A stretch of DNA of 37,310 bases from assembly GCA_040901495.1 (NCBI GenBank), contig JBBDYO010000025.1, forward strand, positions 1 through 37,310, in the 5' to 3' direction. The position numbers were made by a program, and so were the translations under genes. Under the pieces are notes generated by a model. That model did not search any database. It saw only the letters and a program-made list of their open reading frames with translations, and was not told the origin of the DNA. Shown piece after piece: positions 13,402 to 21,471 of the stretch; position 1 is the stretch's first letter; each line of letters opens with the position of its first letter. The DNA is from VRUE01 sp040901495 (GTDB lineage: Bacteria; Actinomycetota; Thermoleophilia; Solirubrobacterales; 70-9).

Positions 13402-14970
13402 ATGGATGCTGGAGATCGCGGGGTCGAGCTGTCCGAGGGGGATGTGTTTGCCGGCTACAGGGTGGAGCGCATCCTGGGGCGCGGGGGGATGGGACTGCTC
13501 TATCTGGCGATCGAGCCGGGGCTGGAACGTCGGGTCGCGCTGAAGCTGATCGCACCCGAGGCCGCCGCCGACGAGGTCTTTGCCCGTCGCTTCGCCGAGG
13601 AGTCGAGGATCGCGGCATCGATCGAGCATCCCAACGTGGTGCCGATCTACGCCGCCGGAGAAGAGGGGGGCGTTCCCTTCATCGCGATGCGCTACGTCTC
13701 CGGGTCGGACCTCGGTGCTCGAATTCACCGCGAGGGACGTCTCGAGCCGGCAGCCACGGTGGCGCTGATCGCCCAGGTCGGCAACGGGCTCGACGCGATC
13801 CATGCCGTCGGCCTCGTCCACCGCGACGTGAAGCCCGCCAACGTCCTGCTGGGTGGGACGGCCGGCGAGGAGCACGCCTACATCACCGACTTCGGGGTGG
13901 CCCGCAACGTTGCCACCAAGTCTGGGCTGACCCAGACAGGGCGCTTCGTCGGGACCCTCGACTACGTCGCGCCCGAGCAGATCGCGGGTGGTGGAGTCGA
14001 CGCCAGGGCCGACGTCTACGCGCTCGGCTGCCTGATGTTCAAGCTGCTGACCGGCGAGGTGCCCTACCCGAAGGACAGCGAAGCGGCGCGTCTGTATGCC
14101 CATCTCAACGAGCCACCACCGGCGCCGTCGTTGTTTGCGCCGCAGGTGCCGATGGCGCTCGACGACGTCGTGATCCGTGCGATGTCCAAGTCTCCGGAGG
14201 ACCGGTATCCCTCTGCCGGAGACCTGGGAAGGGCCGCGCTCGCGGCTCTGGGCGGCGACCGACCCGAGCTGCCGGAGCGCACGGTGGCGACCGGGGCGGC
14301 GGCGACGCGGACGAGCGCGACGGTCCTGGCCGATGAGACTCAGGGCGGGGTGGAGACACAGCGGCTCGAGCAGGGGAGGACCCAGGGGTCGGGCGAGAAG
14401 GCCGAGCCGTCGCGCAGGCCGCCGTGGGCTGTGGCGCTCGGGGGCTTGGCAGTGGTCGCCGCGATTGTCATCGGGGTGCTTGCGCTGGGCGGGGGCGATG
14501 GGGGCTCGGGCGAAAGCCCCGACGAGAATCGCTCGCCGACCACCGCCGAGAATTCCGCCGGTGGGGGAGCCCAGCAGCCCAAAAGCGAGCCGAAGACTCT
14601 GACCGAGTCTGAGCTGGTCGCCAAAGCCGACAAGGTCTGCGAGGAGAGCCAGAGCCGTTATCGAGCGGTTCGCGATCTCGAAAGCGAGTACTCGGCCGAC
14701 GTCCCCTATGCCGAAGCCCTCGCTCGATTTGCCCGATCCCGCGTCCAAGGGTTGCGCGGGCTGACTCCGCCGCCGCAGCTCGCCGATGCTTATCGGGAAT
14801 ACGTCGAGGCTCAGGAAAGGGTCTACGCGACCGACAAGCAGGCACTTGCCGCCGCGAGGAAAGGCGACGCGGCCGGGGTGGAGGTGGCGCGCGATCGGCG
14901 AGACGCGGAGGACGCGTTGCGGGAAGGCCTGGCGCGGGAGGTCGGCTTCACCGTTTGCAGCACCCCATAG
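13402..14970 (+). CDS. Membrane-anchored Ser/Thr protein kinase (PknB type)
   Basis: Start at ATG 13402 (MDAGDRGVELSEGDVFAGYRV); an earlier in-frame ATG at 13327 would add 25 unconserved residues. The kinase domain has GRGGMG (P-loop), VALKLI (ATP lysine), HRDVKPANVLL (catalytic loop), TDFGVAR (magnesium), a TQTGRFVGTLDY activation segment and APEQ. It is followed by a proline/glutamate linker, one transmembrane helix (WAVALGGLAVVAAIVIGVLAL) and an outside part of about 150 residues: a Gly/Ser/Pro-rich spacer, then a helical domain with cysteines in DKVCEES and at VCSTP that may be bridged. PASTA repeats, common in PknB, are absent, so the external helical domain must sense a different ligand. 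Confidence 0.93.
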   Translation: MDAGDRGVELSEGDVFAGYRVERILGRGGMGLLYLAIEPGLERRVALKLIAPEAAADEVFARRFAEESRIAASIEHPNVVPIYAAGEEGGVPFIAMRYVSGSDLGARIHREGRLEPAATVALIAQVGNGLDAIHAVGLVHRDVKPANVLLGGTAGEEHAYITDFGVARNVATKSGLTQTGRFVGTLDYVAPEQIAGGGVDARADVYALGCLMFKLLTGEVPYPKDSEAARLYAHLNEPPPAPSLFAPQVPMALDDVVIRAMSKSPEDRYPSAGDLGRAALAALGGDRPELPERTVATGAAATRTSATVLADETQGGVETQRLEQGRTQGSGEKAEPSRRPPWAVALGGLAVVAAIVIGVLALGGGDGGSGESPDENRSPTTAENSAGGGAQQPKSEPKTLTESELVAKADKVCEESQSRYRAVRDLESEYSADVPYAEALARFARSRVQGLRGLTPPPQLADAYREYVEAQERVYATDKQALAAARKGDAAGVEVARDRRDAEDALREGLAREVGFTVCSTP

Positions 14971-14986
14971 ACCTGAAGGAGGCCCG

Positions 14987-15448
14987 ATGAAGTCGCACAC
15001 CGCCTATATGACCTTCAATACCGACGAGCGCCGCGAGCTGATCCGGATCACCGAGGACGTTCAGGCGGCGGTCGACGAGGCCGGCATCTCGGAGGGGATG
15101 GTGCTGGTGAGCGCCATGCACATCACCGCGGGCGTCTGGGTCAACGACGACGAGCCGGGGCTCCACGAGGACGTGCTCGAGTGGCTGGACAAAGTTGCGC
15201 CACCGAGTTGGAAGCCGCCGGCAAACGAGGTCGCCGAGCAGCTGCTGCCCGAGGGTGGCGATTACCGCCACCATCGGGGTGGAGAGGACAACGGCGACGC
15301 TCACTTCAAGAACCTCCTCGTCCACCACCAGGCGATCGTCCCGGTGACCGATGGCCACCTTGACCTCGGGCCTTGGCAAGCCGTCTTCTATCTCGAGTTC
15401 GACGGTCGCCGCCCCAAGCGCCTCGTGATCAAGGCGATGGGGGAGTAG
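14987..15448 (+). CDS. yjbQ: YjbQ family protein (UPF0047)
   Basis: A 153-residue protein with a strong ribosome site (GAAGGAGG at 14975-14982) 4 bp before ATG 14987. The sequence LVSAMHITAGVWVNDDEPGL, then DYRHHRGGEDNGDAHFKNLLVHHQAIVPVTDG and LGPWQAVFYLEFDG, matches the YjbQ family across its length, including the conserved HxxxxDxNAHxK-like core (EDNGDAHFK). Some members have weak thiamine-phosphate synthase activity; the physiological role is unsettled. It lies 16 bp after the kinase stop and may be cotranscribed. Confidence 0.88.
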   Translation: MKSHTAYMTFNTDERRELIRITEDVQAAVDEAGISEGMVLVSAMHITAGVWVNDDEPGLHEDVLEWLDKVAPPSWKPPANEVAEQLLPEGGDYRHHRGGEDNGDAHFKNLLVHHQAIVPVTDGHLDLGPWQAVFYLEFDGRRPKRLVIKAMGE

Positions 15449-15474
15449 GCAAGCTCAGCAGCCCGCCGAGAACG

Positions 15475-16338
15475 CTAATCCGGGTCCCGGTCGCCTGGGT
15501 GGGTGATGCGATCGGCGCGCTGGCGGACTTCCTCGGCGGCCTCTCGCGTGGCGGCGAGGGCCTCCTGGGTCGCCGCCGCGACTCCCTCGCTGGGCTTGCC
15601 GCCGACCATGTCGCGGAAGGCGTTCTTGAAGCGCTCGGTGCGGCGGTCGGGCGTGAAGCGCTCCTCCGCGTTCGCCTGCTTCTCCGGACGCCGCTCCCCG
15701 TAGCGCCGCCGCGCCCAGGGTGAGCCCGGCTTGCCGAGCCGGATAGCCCCGTAGAGCGCCACCGGGAAGACGAAGAAGCCGATCGTCCCGTGCAGGAGCC
15801 GCTGCTTGCCGAAGCAGATCGCGACCAGGGTCAATACGACCGTGGCGCTGATCAAGCTGGCAATCGTCTGGGCGACCGAGTTCGTCTCGAAGGTGAAGGG
15901 ACTGAATCCGAGCAGGATCAGGCCCATCATCGCCGCCGCGATCACCGTCGCGTCGATCGAGAGCCGGCCCTCCTCGGCCCAGTAGACGTCCTCGAGGTAG
16001 ATCCAGAGCGCGAACTCGTCGATCGTCAGGCCCGCGCCAACCCCGAAGAAGAAGGCGCAGATTTCGGCGTAGGGGCTGTCGCCGAGCACGGTGAAGCCCA
16101 CCGCGCCGGCGATCATCATCGTGACGATCCCGAAGACGAGGTGGTGGAGGTGGACACCGCTCTCGCTGACCACACTGCCCGGCCACCACGGCACCTTCGG
16201 GCTGCGCATCAAGCGGGTGCTCATCCGGATGAAGGCAAAGGAGAGGATGAACCCGGCAAGGACCAGGAACAGGCCCTGCTTTTCTTCGGCCAGGATCTGG
16301 TCGTTCCAGAAGTCCGCGAGTATCGAGGCGGTGGTCAT
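15475..16338 (-). CDS. Multi-pass membrane protein with HLHHLVFG and DEFALWIYLEDVYW motifs
   Basis: A 287-residue protein with about six hydrophobic segments between residues 20 and 215 and a charged C-terminal tail of about 70 residues. Two striking conserved-looking motifs are GVHLHHLVFGIV near residue 60 and GLTIDEFALWIYLEDVYW near residue 105; histidine and acidic residues at membrane borders suggest a metal or substrate site. I recognise it as an actinobacterial membrane family without an assigned function. Its start overlaps the stop of the upstream membrane gene by 4 bp, so it is last in a four-gene operon. Confidence 0.8.
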   Translation of the reverse strand: MTTASILADFWNDQILAEEKQGLFLVLAGFILSFAFIRMSTRLMRSPKVPWWPGSVVSESGVHLHHLVFGIVTMMIAGAVGFTVLGDSPYAEICAFFFGVGAGLTIDEFALWIYLEDVYWAEEGRLSIDATVIAAAMMGLILLGFSPFTFETNSVAQTIASLISATVVLTLVAICFGKQRLLHGTIGFFVFPVALYGAIRLGKPGSPWARRRYGERRPEKQANAEERFTPDRRTERFKNAFRDMVGGKPSEGVAAATQEALAATREAAEEVRQRADRITHPGDRDPD

Positions 16339-17084
16339 GCGCTGGCCGGGGCCGAGTGTAGCTGCGGCCCGTGCCCATCCTTTTCCTTGATCAGGCTCAC
16401 GGTGAGCAGGACGGCCGCTACCGCGTAGAAGGGGGTGAAGGCGAGGTTCGAGAGGACGTCGGCGAGCCAGCGGGAGAGCAGCGTCTCGCCGAGCAGGTCG
16501 TGGGCGAGGAAGGTCATCAGGTTGGTGACGATGTCACCGACGAGCTCGATCGGGACGAGCACCGCCAACGCCAGCCAGAACCTTCCTCGGATCAGCTGCA
16601 CGCTGCGGGCGAAGGCCGCCCGCACTCCGCGGTGCTCTATCTCGACGACCGGGGCGGCGAGGGCAAGCCAGACGAACGCGGCAACCCCCGGGGCGACGAA
16701 CAGGATCAGTCCGACCGCGACCAGCACGCCGTAGACCAGGTCGATGACGATCAGCCGCCCGTAGTCGATCGTCGTGGCGATCTGGCGGAGCGAGGGGGGC
16801 TTGCCCTGGTGGGAGTGGGTGAGGGAGACCGCGACCGCCCCGGTGTAGAAGACCTCGCCCAGCAGGCCGGTGATGACCAGCGCCATCAGCGCCGCCATGA
16901 CGGCGAAGATATGGACGAGCCCGTCCACGTCGAAGGAGCCGATCTCGGCGCTGACGGTGAGGGCGTGGATCAGCCCGACCGGGACGAAGACGATCACCGC
17001 GAGCACCAGGAGGAACGGTGCCCAGCGAAGGTAGGTCCGCCCGATTTGGGCGTAGGTGGACAGTGGCGTCAGCTTGGAGCTCAC
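16335..17084 (-). CDS. Multi-pass membrane protein (YciC/DUF975-like)
   Basis: A 249-residue protein with about six membrane helices (for example FLLVLAVIVFVPVGLIHAL and LVYGVLVAVGLILFVAPGVAAFVWLAL). The stretch WLALAAPVVEIEHRGVRAAFARSVQLIRGRFWLAL follows the pattern of the UPF0259/YciC and glycerophosphodiesterase membrane-domain families, in which VxE..g...Al.rS..L..G.fw is conserved. Function is unknown. It lies 1 bp after the zinc-ribbon gene and overlaps the next gene by 4 bp. Confidence 0.75.
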   Translation of the reverse strand: MSSKLTPLSTYAQIGRTYLRWAPFLLVLAVIVFVPVGLIHALTVSAEIGSFDVDGLVHIFAVMAALMALVITGLLGEVFYTGAVAVSLTHSHQGKPPSLRQIATTIDYGRLIVIDLVYGVLVAVGLILFVAPGVAAFVWLALAAPVVEIEHRGVRAAFARSVQLIRGRFWLALAVLVPIELVGDIVTNLMTFLAHDLLGETLLSRWLADVLSNLAFTPFYAVAAVLLTVSLIKEKDGHGPQLHSAPASA

Positions 17085-17085
17085 A

Positions 17086-17415
17086 CTAGGCGCGGCGGCG
17101 TCCGGCTGGCTTTCGCCCTCGGGATTCCAGCTTGGGACGCGAAGATTCCGACGCCGGCACCCGCTTCACGTTGCGCAGGCCAGGCATCAGCAGTTCTTCC
17201 CCGCAGCGCTTATGCCAGTGGTGGTGCTCGGTGCCCCCGAGTCGAAACACGTACTGGACGACCGTGTGCTCGGTGCCGATCTCGATCTCGCCGTGGCACC
17301 CGGGGCAGCGGTAGAGCTTCTGCGAGATGCTGCGAATCAACCAGGCCTCGTTGCCTTCATCGTCATGGCCGCGGAGGCTCCAGCGAGTGCTGGGCAGCCC
17401 GGCGTTTGCGGTCAT
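17086..17415 (-). CDS. Zinc-ribbon protein
   Basis: A protein of 109 residues from ATG 17415, chosen because it overlaps the upstream stop by 4 bp (ATGA); the longer frame upstream is read out of register with the neighbouring gene. It has CPGCHGEIEIGTEHTV, then HHHWHKRCGEELL, giving a CxxC...HxxC-type zinc site, and a basic Arg/Lys-rich tail that may bind nucleic acid. No enzyme motif is seen. Confidence 0.75.
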   Translation of the reverse strand: MTANAGLPSTRWSLRGHDDEGNEAWLIRSISQKLYRCPGCHGEIEIGTEHTVVQYVFRLGGTEHHHWHKRCGEELLMPGLRNVKRVPASESSRPKLESRGRKPAGRRRA

Positions 17416-17795
17416 CGCTTCGAGAGCCAGGCGAAGCCGATGGCCATCGCCAGATTGGATGCCCCGGCGAGGCGAAGGCCCAGCTTGGCGCCGGGCCGGC
17501 TGACCGCCGGAGACTCGGCCCACAGCGCGTCAGTCGCGATCTCGGTGCCGCGCAGCCAGGCGAGGGCCCACCAGTCGCGCTGCTCGCCTCTGGTAGCGGC
17601 CAGCGCGTGGGCGGCGGCAAATGTGAGCCAGATCGGCCCGCATCTGCGGAACAGGTGCGCCGCGTCCGGGGAGGGCTCGTCGTGGCCCAGCACCCGCAGC
17701 GTCGCCTCTGGAGCCGCGATCGCCGCCGATCCGAGGACCAGGTCGAACGCGACCATGTTGCGGTTGGTGATGCGCAGGGCCTGCTCCAGGGTCAT
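17412..17795 (-). CDS. Small membrane protein
   Basis: A protein of 127 residues from ATG 17795 (MTLEQALRITNRNMVAFDLVLG). It has three or four hydrophobic segments, including a PIWLTFAAAHALAA-like helix and an ASNLAMAIGFAWL end. It is the first gene of a leftward operon of four and is divergent from the MurR/RpiR regulator. Family not recognised. Confidence 0.7.
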   Translation of the reverse strand: MTLEQALRITNRNMVAFDLVLGSAAIAAPEATLRVLGHDEPSPDAAHLFRRCGPIWLTFAAAHALAATRGEQRDWWALAWLRGTEIATDALWAESPAVSRPGAKLGLRLAGASNLAMAIGFAWLSKR

Positions 17796-17806
17796 TGCAA
17801 CAAGCA

Positions 17807-17821
17807 TCCAACCAGATTGGA
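17807..17821. promoter_or_regulatory. Small inverted repeat between divergent genes
   Basis: TCCAA-CCAGA-TTGGA lies in the 60-bp gap between the membrane operon (start 17795) and the MurR/RpiR gene (start 17856). Its position would suit an operator for the regulator acting on both directions, but the arms are short. Confidence 0.25.
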
Positions 17822-17855
17822 AGGGAAAACATCCGACCCGGCGAAATGGACCGCC

Positions 17856-18713
17856 GTGACCAAGACTGCGACGAAATCCCCCCCAAGTCTCAAAAGCCTG
17901 TCCGACTACATCCAGGAGCGCTTCGACGAGTTCTCGCGCTCTCAGAAAGACGTAGCCCGCTACATCGTCGATCACCTCGACGAGGCAGCCTTCCTCACTG
18001 CCGAGGAGCTGGCCCGGAGAGCGAGCACCTCGTCATCGACGGTGGTGCGCTTCTCCCAGGCCCTCGGCTTTGAGGGGTATCCCGAGCTGCAGCAGGCCGC
18101 AATCGAGGAGTACCGCACCACGGCGGTCGCCGGCAACACCGCGACCCCCGGGGGGGCGCTGTTCTCCTTCGATCACTCCGAGCTGGAGGGATCCCTGGGC
18201 GCCGACTACGCGAACCTCGAGGAAACCGCTCGCAACCTCACTCGCGAGCAGGTCGACGGGGCGGTCGCGGCGCTTGCCGAATCGCAGCGGATCGTGATCG
18301 TCGGCGTCGATCAGATGGCCTTCTTTGCCAGCTACCTGCGCCACACGCTCAGCCTGCTCGACATTCGCGCCGAGATCGTCGCCAGCACGGGCGGCGAGTC
18401 CCTGCAGCGACTGGGTCGGATCGACGACGAAACGCTGGTCATCGTCCTGTCTTCCGGCCGCGCCCACCCACTTCTGCTGCGGGCGATGAAGCTCGCGGTG
18501 CACCGGCAGGCGAACACGCTGGCAATATCCGACGCGTCGATGTCGGAGGTGGGGGAGAACGCTGAACAGACTCTCTACTACTCCTCCAACAGCCCCTCCT
18601 TCGCCCGGAGTAACACAGCTCTTATGGCGTTGGTTCAGGCTCTCGCTCACGGTCTCTATGCCCGTGACGAAGCGGCCCATAAAGACCGCATCCGCGCCTA
18701 CAAACTGAAGTAG
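17856..18713 (+). CDS. MurR/RpiR family transcriptional regulator
   Basis: A protein of 285 residues from GTG 17856. It has an N-terminal HTH (EFSRSQKDVARYIVDHLDEAAFLTAEELARRASTSSSTVVRFSQALGFEGYPEL) and a C-terminal SIS sugar-phosphate-binding domain (RIVIVGVDQMAFFASYLRHTL, then DETLVIVLSSGRAHPLLLRAMKLA). Family members sense phosphosugars and control sugar or cell-wall amino-sugar catabolism. The SIS motif usually reads GxGxS, but here it is GVDQMA, so the ligand may differ. No sugar catabolic gene is adjacent. The long open frame upstream in the same register is a shadow of the opposite-strand operon. Confidence 0.88.
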   Translation: MTKTATKSPPSLKSLSDYIQERFDEFSRSQKDVARYIVDHLDEAAFLTAEELARRASTSSSTVVRFSQALGFEGYPELQQAAIEEYRTTAVAGNTATPGGALFSFDHSELEGSLGADYANLEETARNLTREQVDGAVAALAESQRIVIVGVDQMAFFASYLRHTLSLLDIRAEIVASTGGESLQRLGRIDDETLVIVLSSGRAHPLLLRAMKLAVHRQANTLAISDASMSEVGENAEQTLYYSSNSPSFARSNTALMALVQALAHGLYARDEAAHKDRIRAYKLK

Positions 18714-18767
18714 CCGCAGCCCCTGCCAACGAGTCCTGTCGCCTGGAAGCCCCATCGAGTCCGCTCT

Positions 18768-18788
18768 AGTACGTGCTGGAGACGTACT
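18768..18788. promoter_or_regulatory. Inverted repeat AGTACGT-N7-ACGTACT upstream of pdxS
   Basis: A perfect 7-bp dyad with a 7-nt centre lies 55 bp after the regulator stop and about 65 bp before pdxS. It could be a terminator stem for the regulator (no T-tract follows) or an operator for the B6 operon. Confidence 0.4.
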
Positions 18789-18793
18789 GCAGC

Positions 18794-18817
18794 GGATTCG
18801 TGGATGGATTCGTGGGA
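18794..18817 (+). repeat. Tandem duplication GGATTCGTGG(AT/GA)
   Basis: GGATTCGTGGAT at 18794-18805 is followed directly by GGATTCGTGGGA. The 12-bp period, close to one helical turn, suggests a direct-repeat operator near the pdxS promoter. Confidence 0.35.
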
Positions 18818-18840
18818 GGCGGGTGGTTAGTTCGGCCACG

Positions 18841-18846
18841 TAATAT
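18841..18846 (+). promoter_or_regulatory. Candidate -10 box TAATAT for leaderless pdxS
   Basis: TAATAT lies 8 bp before ATG 18854. Transcription would start at or next to that ATG, so the message would be leaderless, and the absence of a Shine-Dalgarno sequence agrees. The in-frame ATG at 18845 lies inside the box and is therefore a poor start. Confidence 0.4.
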
Positions 18847-18853
18847 GCGACTG

Positions 18854-19741
18854 ATGGCTGAGCGGGCGACATTCAGGCTTAAGACCGGTCTTGCGGAGAT
18901 GCTTAAGGGCGGGGTGATCATGGACGTGGTCGACGCCGAGCAGGCACGGATCGCTGAGGCCGCCGGTGCTTGTGCGGTGATGGCGCTGGAGCGAGTTCCC
19001 GCCGACATCCGCAAGGACGGGGGCGTCGCGCGGATGTCCGACCCGGCGATGATCAAGGGCATCCAGGAGGCGGTGACGATTCCGGTGATGGCCAAGGCCC
19101 GGATCGGCCACTTCGCCGAGGCGCAGGTCCTACAGTCGCTCGAGGTCGACTACATCGACGAGTCCGAGGTGTTGACCCCGGCCGACGAGAGCAACCACAT
19201 CGACAAGTTCGCCTTCGAGGTGCCCTTCGTCTGCGGCGCCACGAACCTGGGCGAGGCGCTTCGCCGGATCGGGGAGGGCGCGGCGATGATCCGCTCCAAG
19301 GGCGAGGCCGGTACCGGCAACGTGGTCGAGGCGGTTCGGCACATGCGCGAGATCAAATCCGGCATCACCCGCCTGGGCCAGTTGCGCCCCGAGGAGCTGG
19401 CGGGTGCCGCCAAGGAGCACCAGGCCTCACTCGAGGTCGTCCGCGAGGTCTCAGGGGCCGGGGGACTGCTGGTGCCGCTGTTCTGCGCGGGGGGCATCGC
19501 GACGCCGGCCGACGCCGCTCTGATGATGCAGCTGGGCGCGGAAGGGAACTTCGTCGGATCGGGGATATTCAAGAGCGCTGACCCCGAGCGGCGAGCGAAA
19601 GCCATCGTCGAGGCGACCACGCATTTCGACGACCCCGAGCGAGTCGCCGCTGCCTCGATCGGCCTCGGCGAGGCGATGCCGGGCTTGGAGATCTCCGAGC
19701 TCGCCGCCGCGGACGCGCTGCTGCAGGATCGCGGTGCCTGA
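18854..19741 (+). CDS. pdxS: Pyridoxal 5'-phosphate synthase subunit PdxS
   Basis: A (beta/alpha)8 synthase that joins ribose 5-phosphate, glyceraldehyde 3-phosphate and ammonia into pyridoxal phosphate. It shows the family markers GLAEMLKGGVIMDVVDAEQA, VMALERVPADIRKDGG, PVMAKARIGHFAEA (with a substrate lysine), YIDESEVLTPAD, GEAGTGNVVEAVRHMR and FCAGGIATPADAALMMQLGA. From ATG 18854 the length is 295, as usual. Upstream in-frame starts at 18773 and 18845 add unconserved residues. Its stop overlaps pdxT by 8 bp, which fits a 1:1 enzyme complex. Confidence 0.96.
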   Translation: MAERATFRLKTGLAEMLKGGVIMDVVDAEQARIAEAAGACAVMALERVPADIRKDGGVARMSDPAMIKGIQEAVTIPVMAKARIGHFAEAQVLQSLEVDYIDESEVLTPADESNHIDKFAFEVPFVCGATNLGEALRRIGEGAAMIRSKGEAGTGNVVEAVRHMREIKSGITRLGQLRPEELAGAAKEHQASLEVVREVSGAGGLLVPLFCAGGIATPADAALMMQLGAEGNFVGSGIFKSADPERRAKAIVEATTHFDDPERVAAASIGLGEAMPGLEISELAAADALLQDRGA

Positions 19742-20354
19742 GAGCTCATCTGCGCTGCGAATCGGCGTACTTGCGATTCAGGGTGGGTTCGAAGCCCATG
19801 CGCGGATGCTGTCCGGGTTGGGTGCGGCTGTGACCGAGGTCCGCGCGCCACGCGATATGGAGGGCTTGGACGGATTGGTGGTTCCCGGCGGGGAGAGCAC
19901 CACGATCACGATGGGCATCGAGTCGGCGGAGCTGGAGCCGGCGATTAGGGCCCACCATGAGGCCGGCGGGCCGGTCTTCGGCACCTGCGCGGGAATGATC
20001 GTCTGCGACGACGCACACCTGGGCCTGGCCGACATCACGGCGAGGCGCAACGCGTTCGGAACGCAGCTGCAGAGCTTCGAGGCCGACCTGGAGATCGAGG
20101 GGATCGGCGATGAGCCGTTGCGAGGGGTCTTCATCCGCGCTCCCTGGATCGAGCGCCACGGCACGGAGGTCGAGGTTCTCGCCTCCTACGAGGGCCATCC
20201 GGTGGCAGCCCGCGCCGGCAGTGTGCTCCTCTGCGCGTTCCACCCCGAGCTGGGTGACGATTCGCGCCTGCACGCCCTTTTCATGGCAATGACGACGGCT
20301 GCCCGCGAGCGCGGCGGGAGCCTTTATGGCGAGCGAGAGGAGGCGGAGCGGTGA
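19734..20354 (+). CDS. pdxT: Pyridoxal 5'-phosphate synthase glutaminase subunit PdxT
   Basis: A 206-residue class I glutamine amidotransferase that releases ammonia from glutamine for PdxS. It has IGVLAIQGGFEAHARML at the N-terminus, PGGEST for the oxyanion side, GTCAGM with the nucleophilic cysteine, and CAFHPELGDD giving the His-x-Glu of the triad. GTG 19734 overlaps the pdxS end by 8 bp; the stop overlaps the following peptidase by 4 bp, so the three genes form one operon. Confidence 0.95.
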   Translation: MPESSSALRIGVLAIQGGFEAHARMLSGLGAAVTEVRAPRDMEGLDGLVVPGGESTTITMGIESAELEPAIRAHHEAGGPVFGTCAGMIVCDDAHLGLADITARRNAFGTQLQSFEADLEIEGIGDEPLRGVFIRAPWIERHGTEVEVLASYEGHPVAARAGSVLLCAFHPELGDDSRLHALFMAMTTAARERGGSLYGEREEAER

Positions 20355-21454
20355 GAGACCCTAGGGCGGAGCGCCTGGCGAAGATCCTGGTCGGATACTC
20401 GACCCAGGTCAAAGAGGGGGAGACCGTCGCAATCGATGGCGAGAACGCAGCCGAGCCGTTGCTGCTGGCGGTCTATGAGGAGGTGCTGAAGGCGGGCGCC
20501 AACCCGATTCTCAACGTCTCCCTCGACGGCCAGTCAGCCACCTACTTCAAGCACGCCGGCGATGACCAGCTCGACTGGGTCTCACCGGTCTCCGAATGGC
20601 TGCTCGAGAACGTCGACGTCCGCATCGCGATCGGCGCCAGCAGCAACACGCGCGAGCTCTCGGGGGTACCGCCCGAGCGCCAGCAACGGCGCCAGCTCGC
20701 GATGGGAGACCTGCTTAGTCGGGCGATGGAGCGCAGCGCCAAGGGCGAGTACCGGTGGTGCTACACGCTCTTCCCGACCAACGCCTACGCCTCCGAGGCC
20801 GAGATGAGTCTGGCCGATTACGAGGACTTCTACTACGGGGCCTGTCTCGCGAGCGACGGTGACCCTTTGACCGCCTGGGAGCGCGCCTCGACCGAGACCA
20901 AGCGGCTGGCGGAGAAGATCGAGGGCCACGAGGAGGTCCGCGTCGTGGCCGCGGGGACCGACATCACGCTGGGCATCGCCGGACGCACGTTCATCCCCTG
21001 CGATGGCCGCCACAACATGCCCGACGGCGAGTTCTTCACCGGTCCGGTCGAGGACTCGGTGCAGGGTGAGGTGACCTTCCACCTGCCGGCGACGATCGGC
21101 GGTCGCGAGGTCGCCGGCGTGCGGCTGCGTTTCGACGCGGGCAAGGTCGTCGATGCAAGCGCCGAACGCGGGGAGGAGTTCCTGATCAAGCTGCTCGACA
21201 CCGACCCCGGCGCTCGCCGTCTCGGCGAGCTGGGGATAGGGACCAACTACGCGATCGATCGCGGCACGCGCGAGGTCCTGCTGGACGAGAAGATCGGCGG
21301 CACGGTCCACATGGCGGTCGGCAAGAGCTACCCGGAGTCGGGCGGCGTCAACGACTCAGCCGTTCACACCGACCTGGTCTGCGACCTGCGCCTCGGGGGC
21401 AAGATCGTCGTCGACGGGGAGGACTTCCAGGTCGACGGGAAGTTCGTCGTTTAG
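20351..21454 (+). CDS. M29-family metallo-aminopeptidase
   Basis: A 367-residue protein of the thermophilic aminopeptidase (AmpS/AmpT/PepS) family, which removes N-terminal residues with a two-metal centre. It shows NMPDGEFFTGPVEDSVQGEV and ELGIGTNYAIDRGTREVLLDEKIGGTVHMAVGKSYPESGGVNDSAVHTDLV, which carry the conserved Glu, His, Tyr and Asp ligands. It starts at GTG 20351 in a 4-bp overlap with pdxT. Coupling to vitamin B6 genes is unusual; it may reflect only operon drift. Confidence 0.92.
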   Translation: MRDPRAERLAKILVGYSTQVKEGETVAIDGENAAEPLLLAVYEEVLKAGANPILNVSLDGQSATYFKHAGDDQLDWVSPVSEWLLENVDVRIAIGASSNTRELSGVPPERQQRRQLAMGDLLSRAMERSAKGEYRWCYTLFPTNAYASEAEMSLADYEDFYYGACLASDGDPLTAWERASTETKRLAEKIEGHEEVRVVAAGTDITLGIAGRTFIPCDGRHNMPDGEFFTGPVEDSVQGEVTFHLPATIGGREVAGVRLRFDAGKVVDASAERGEEFLIKLLDTDPGARRLGELGIGTNYAIDRGTREVLLDEKIGGTVHMAVGKSYPESGGVNDSAVHTDLVCDLRLGGKIVVDGEDFQVDGKFVV

Positions 21455-21471
21455 GAGGTTAGACCCCCTAG

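Noticed and set aside
13336..15000. 554-residue minus-strand frame opposite the kinase
   Set aside because: Antisense shadow of a well-supported kinase with no motif of its own.
16371..17855. A 780-residue version of the MurR/RpiR protein starting far upstream
   Set aside because: The upstream 495 codons overlap three good leftward genes and translate to a low-complexity Asp/Glu/Arg-rich chain; the natural start is GTG 17856.
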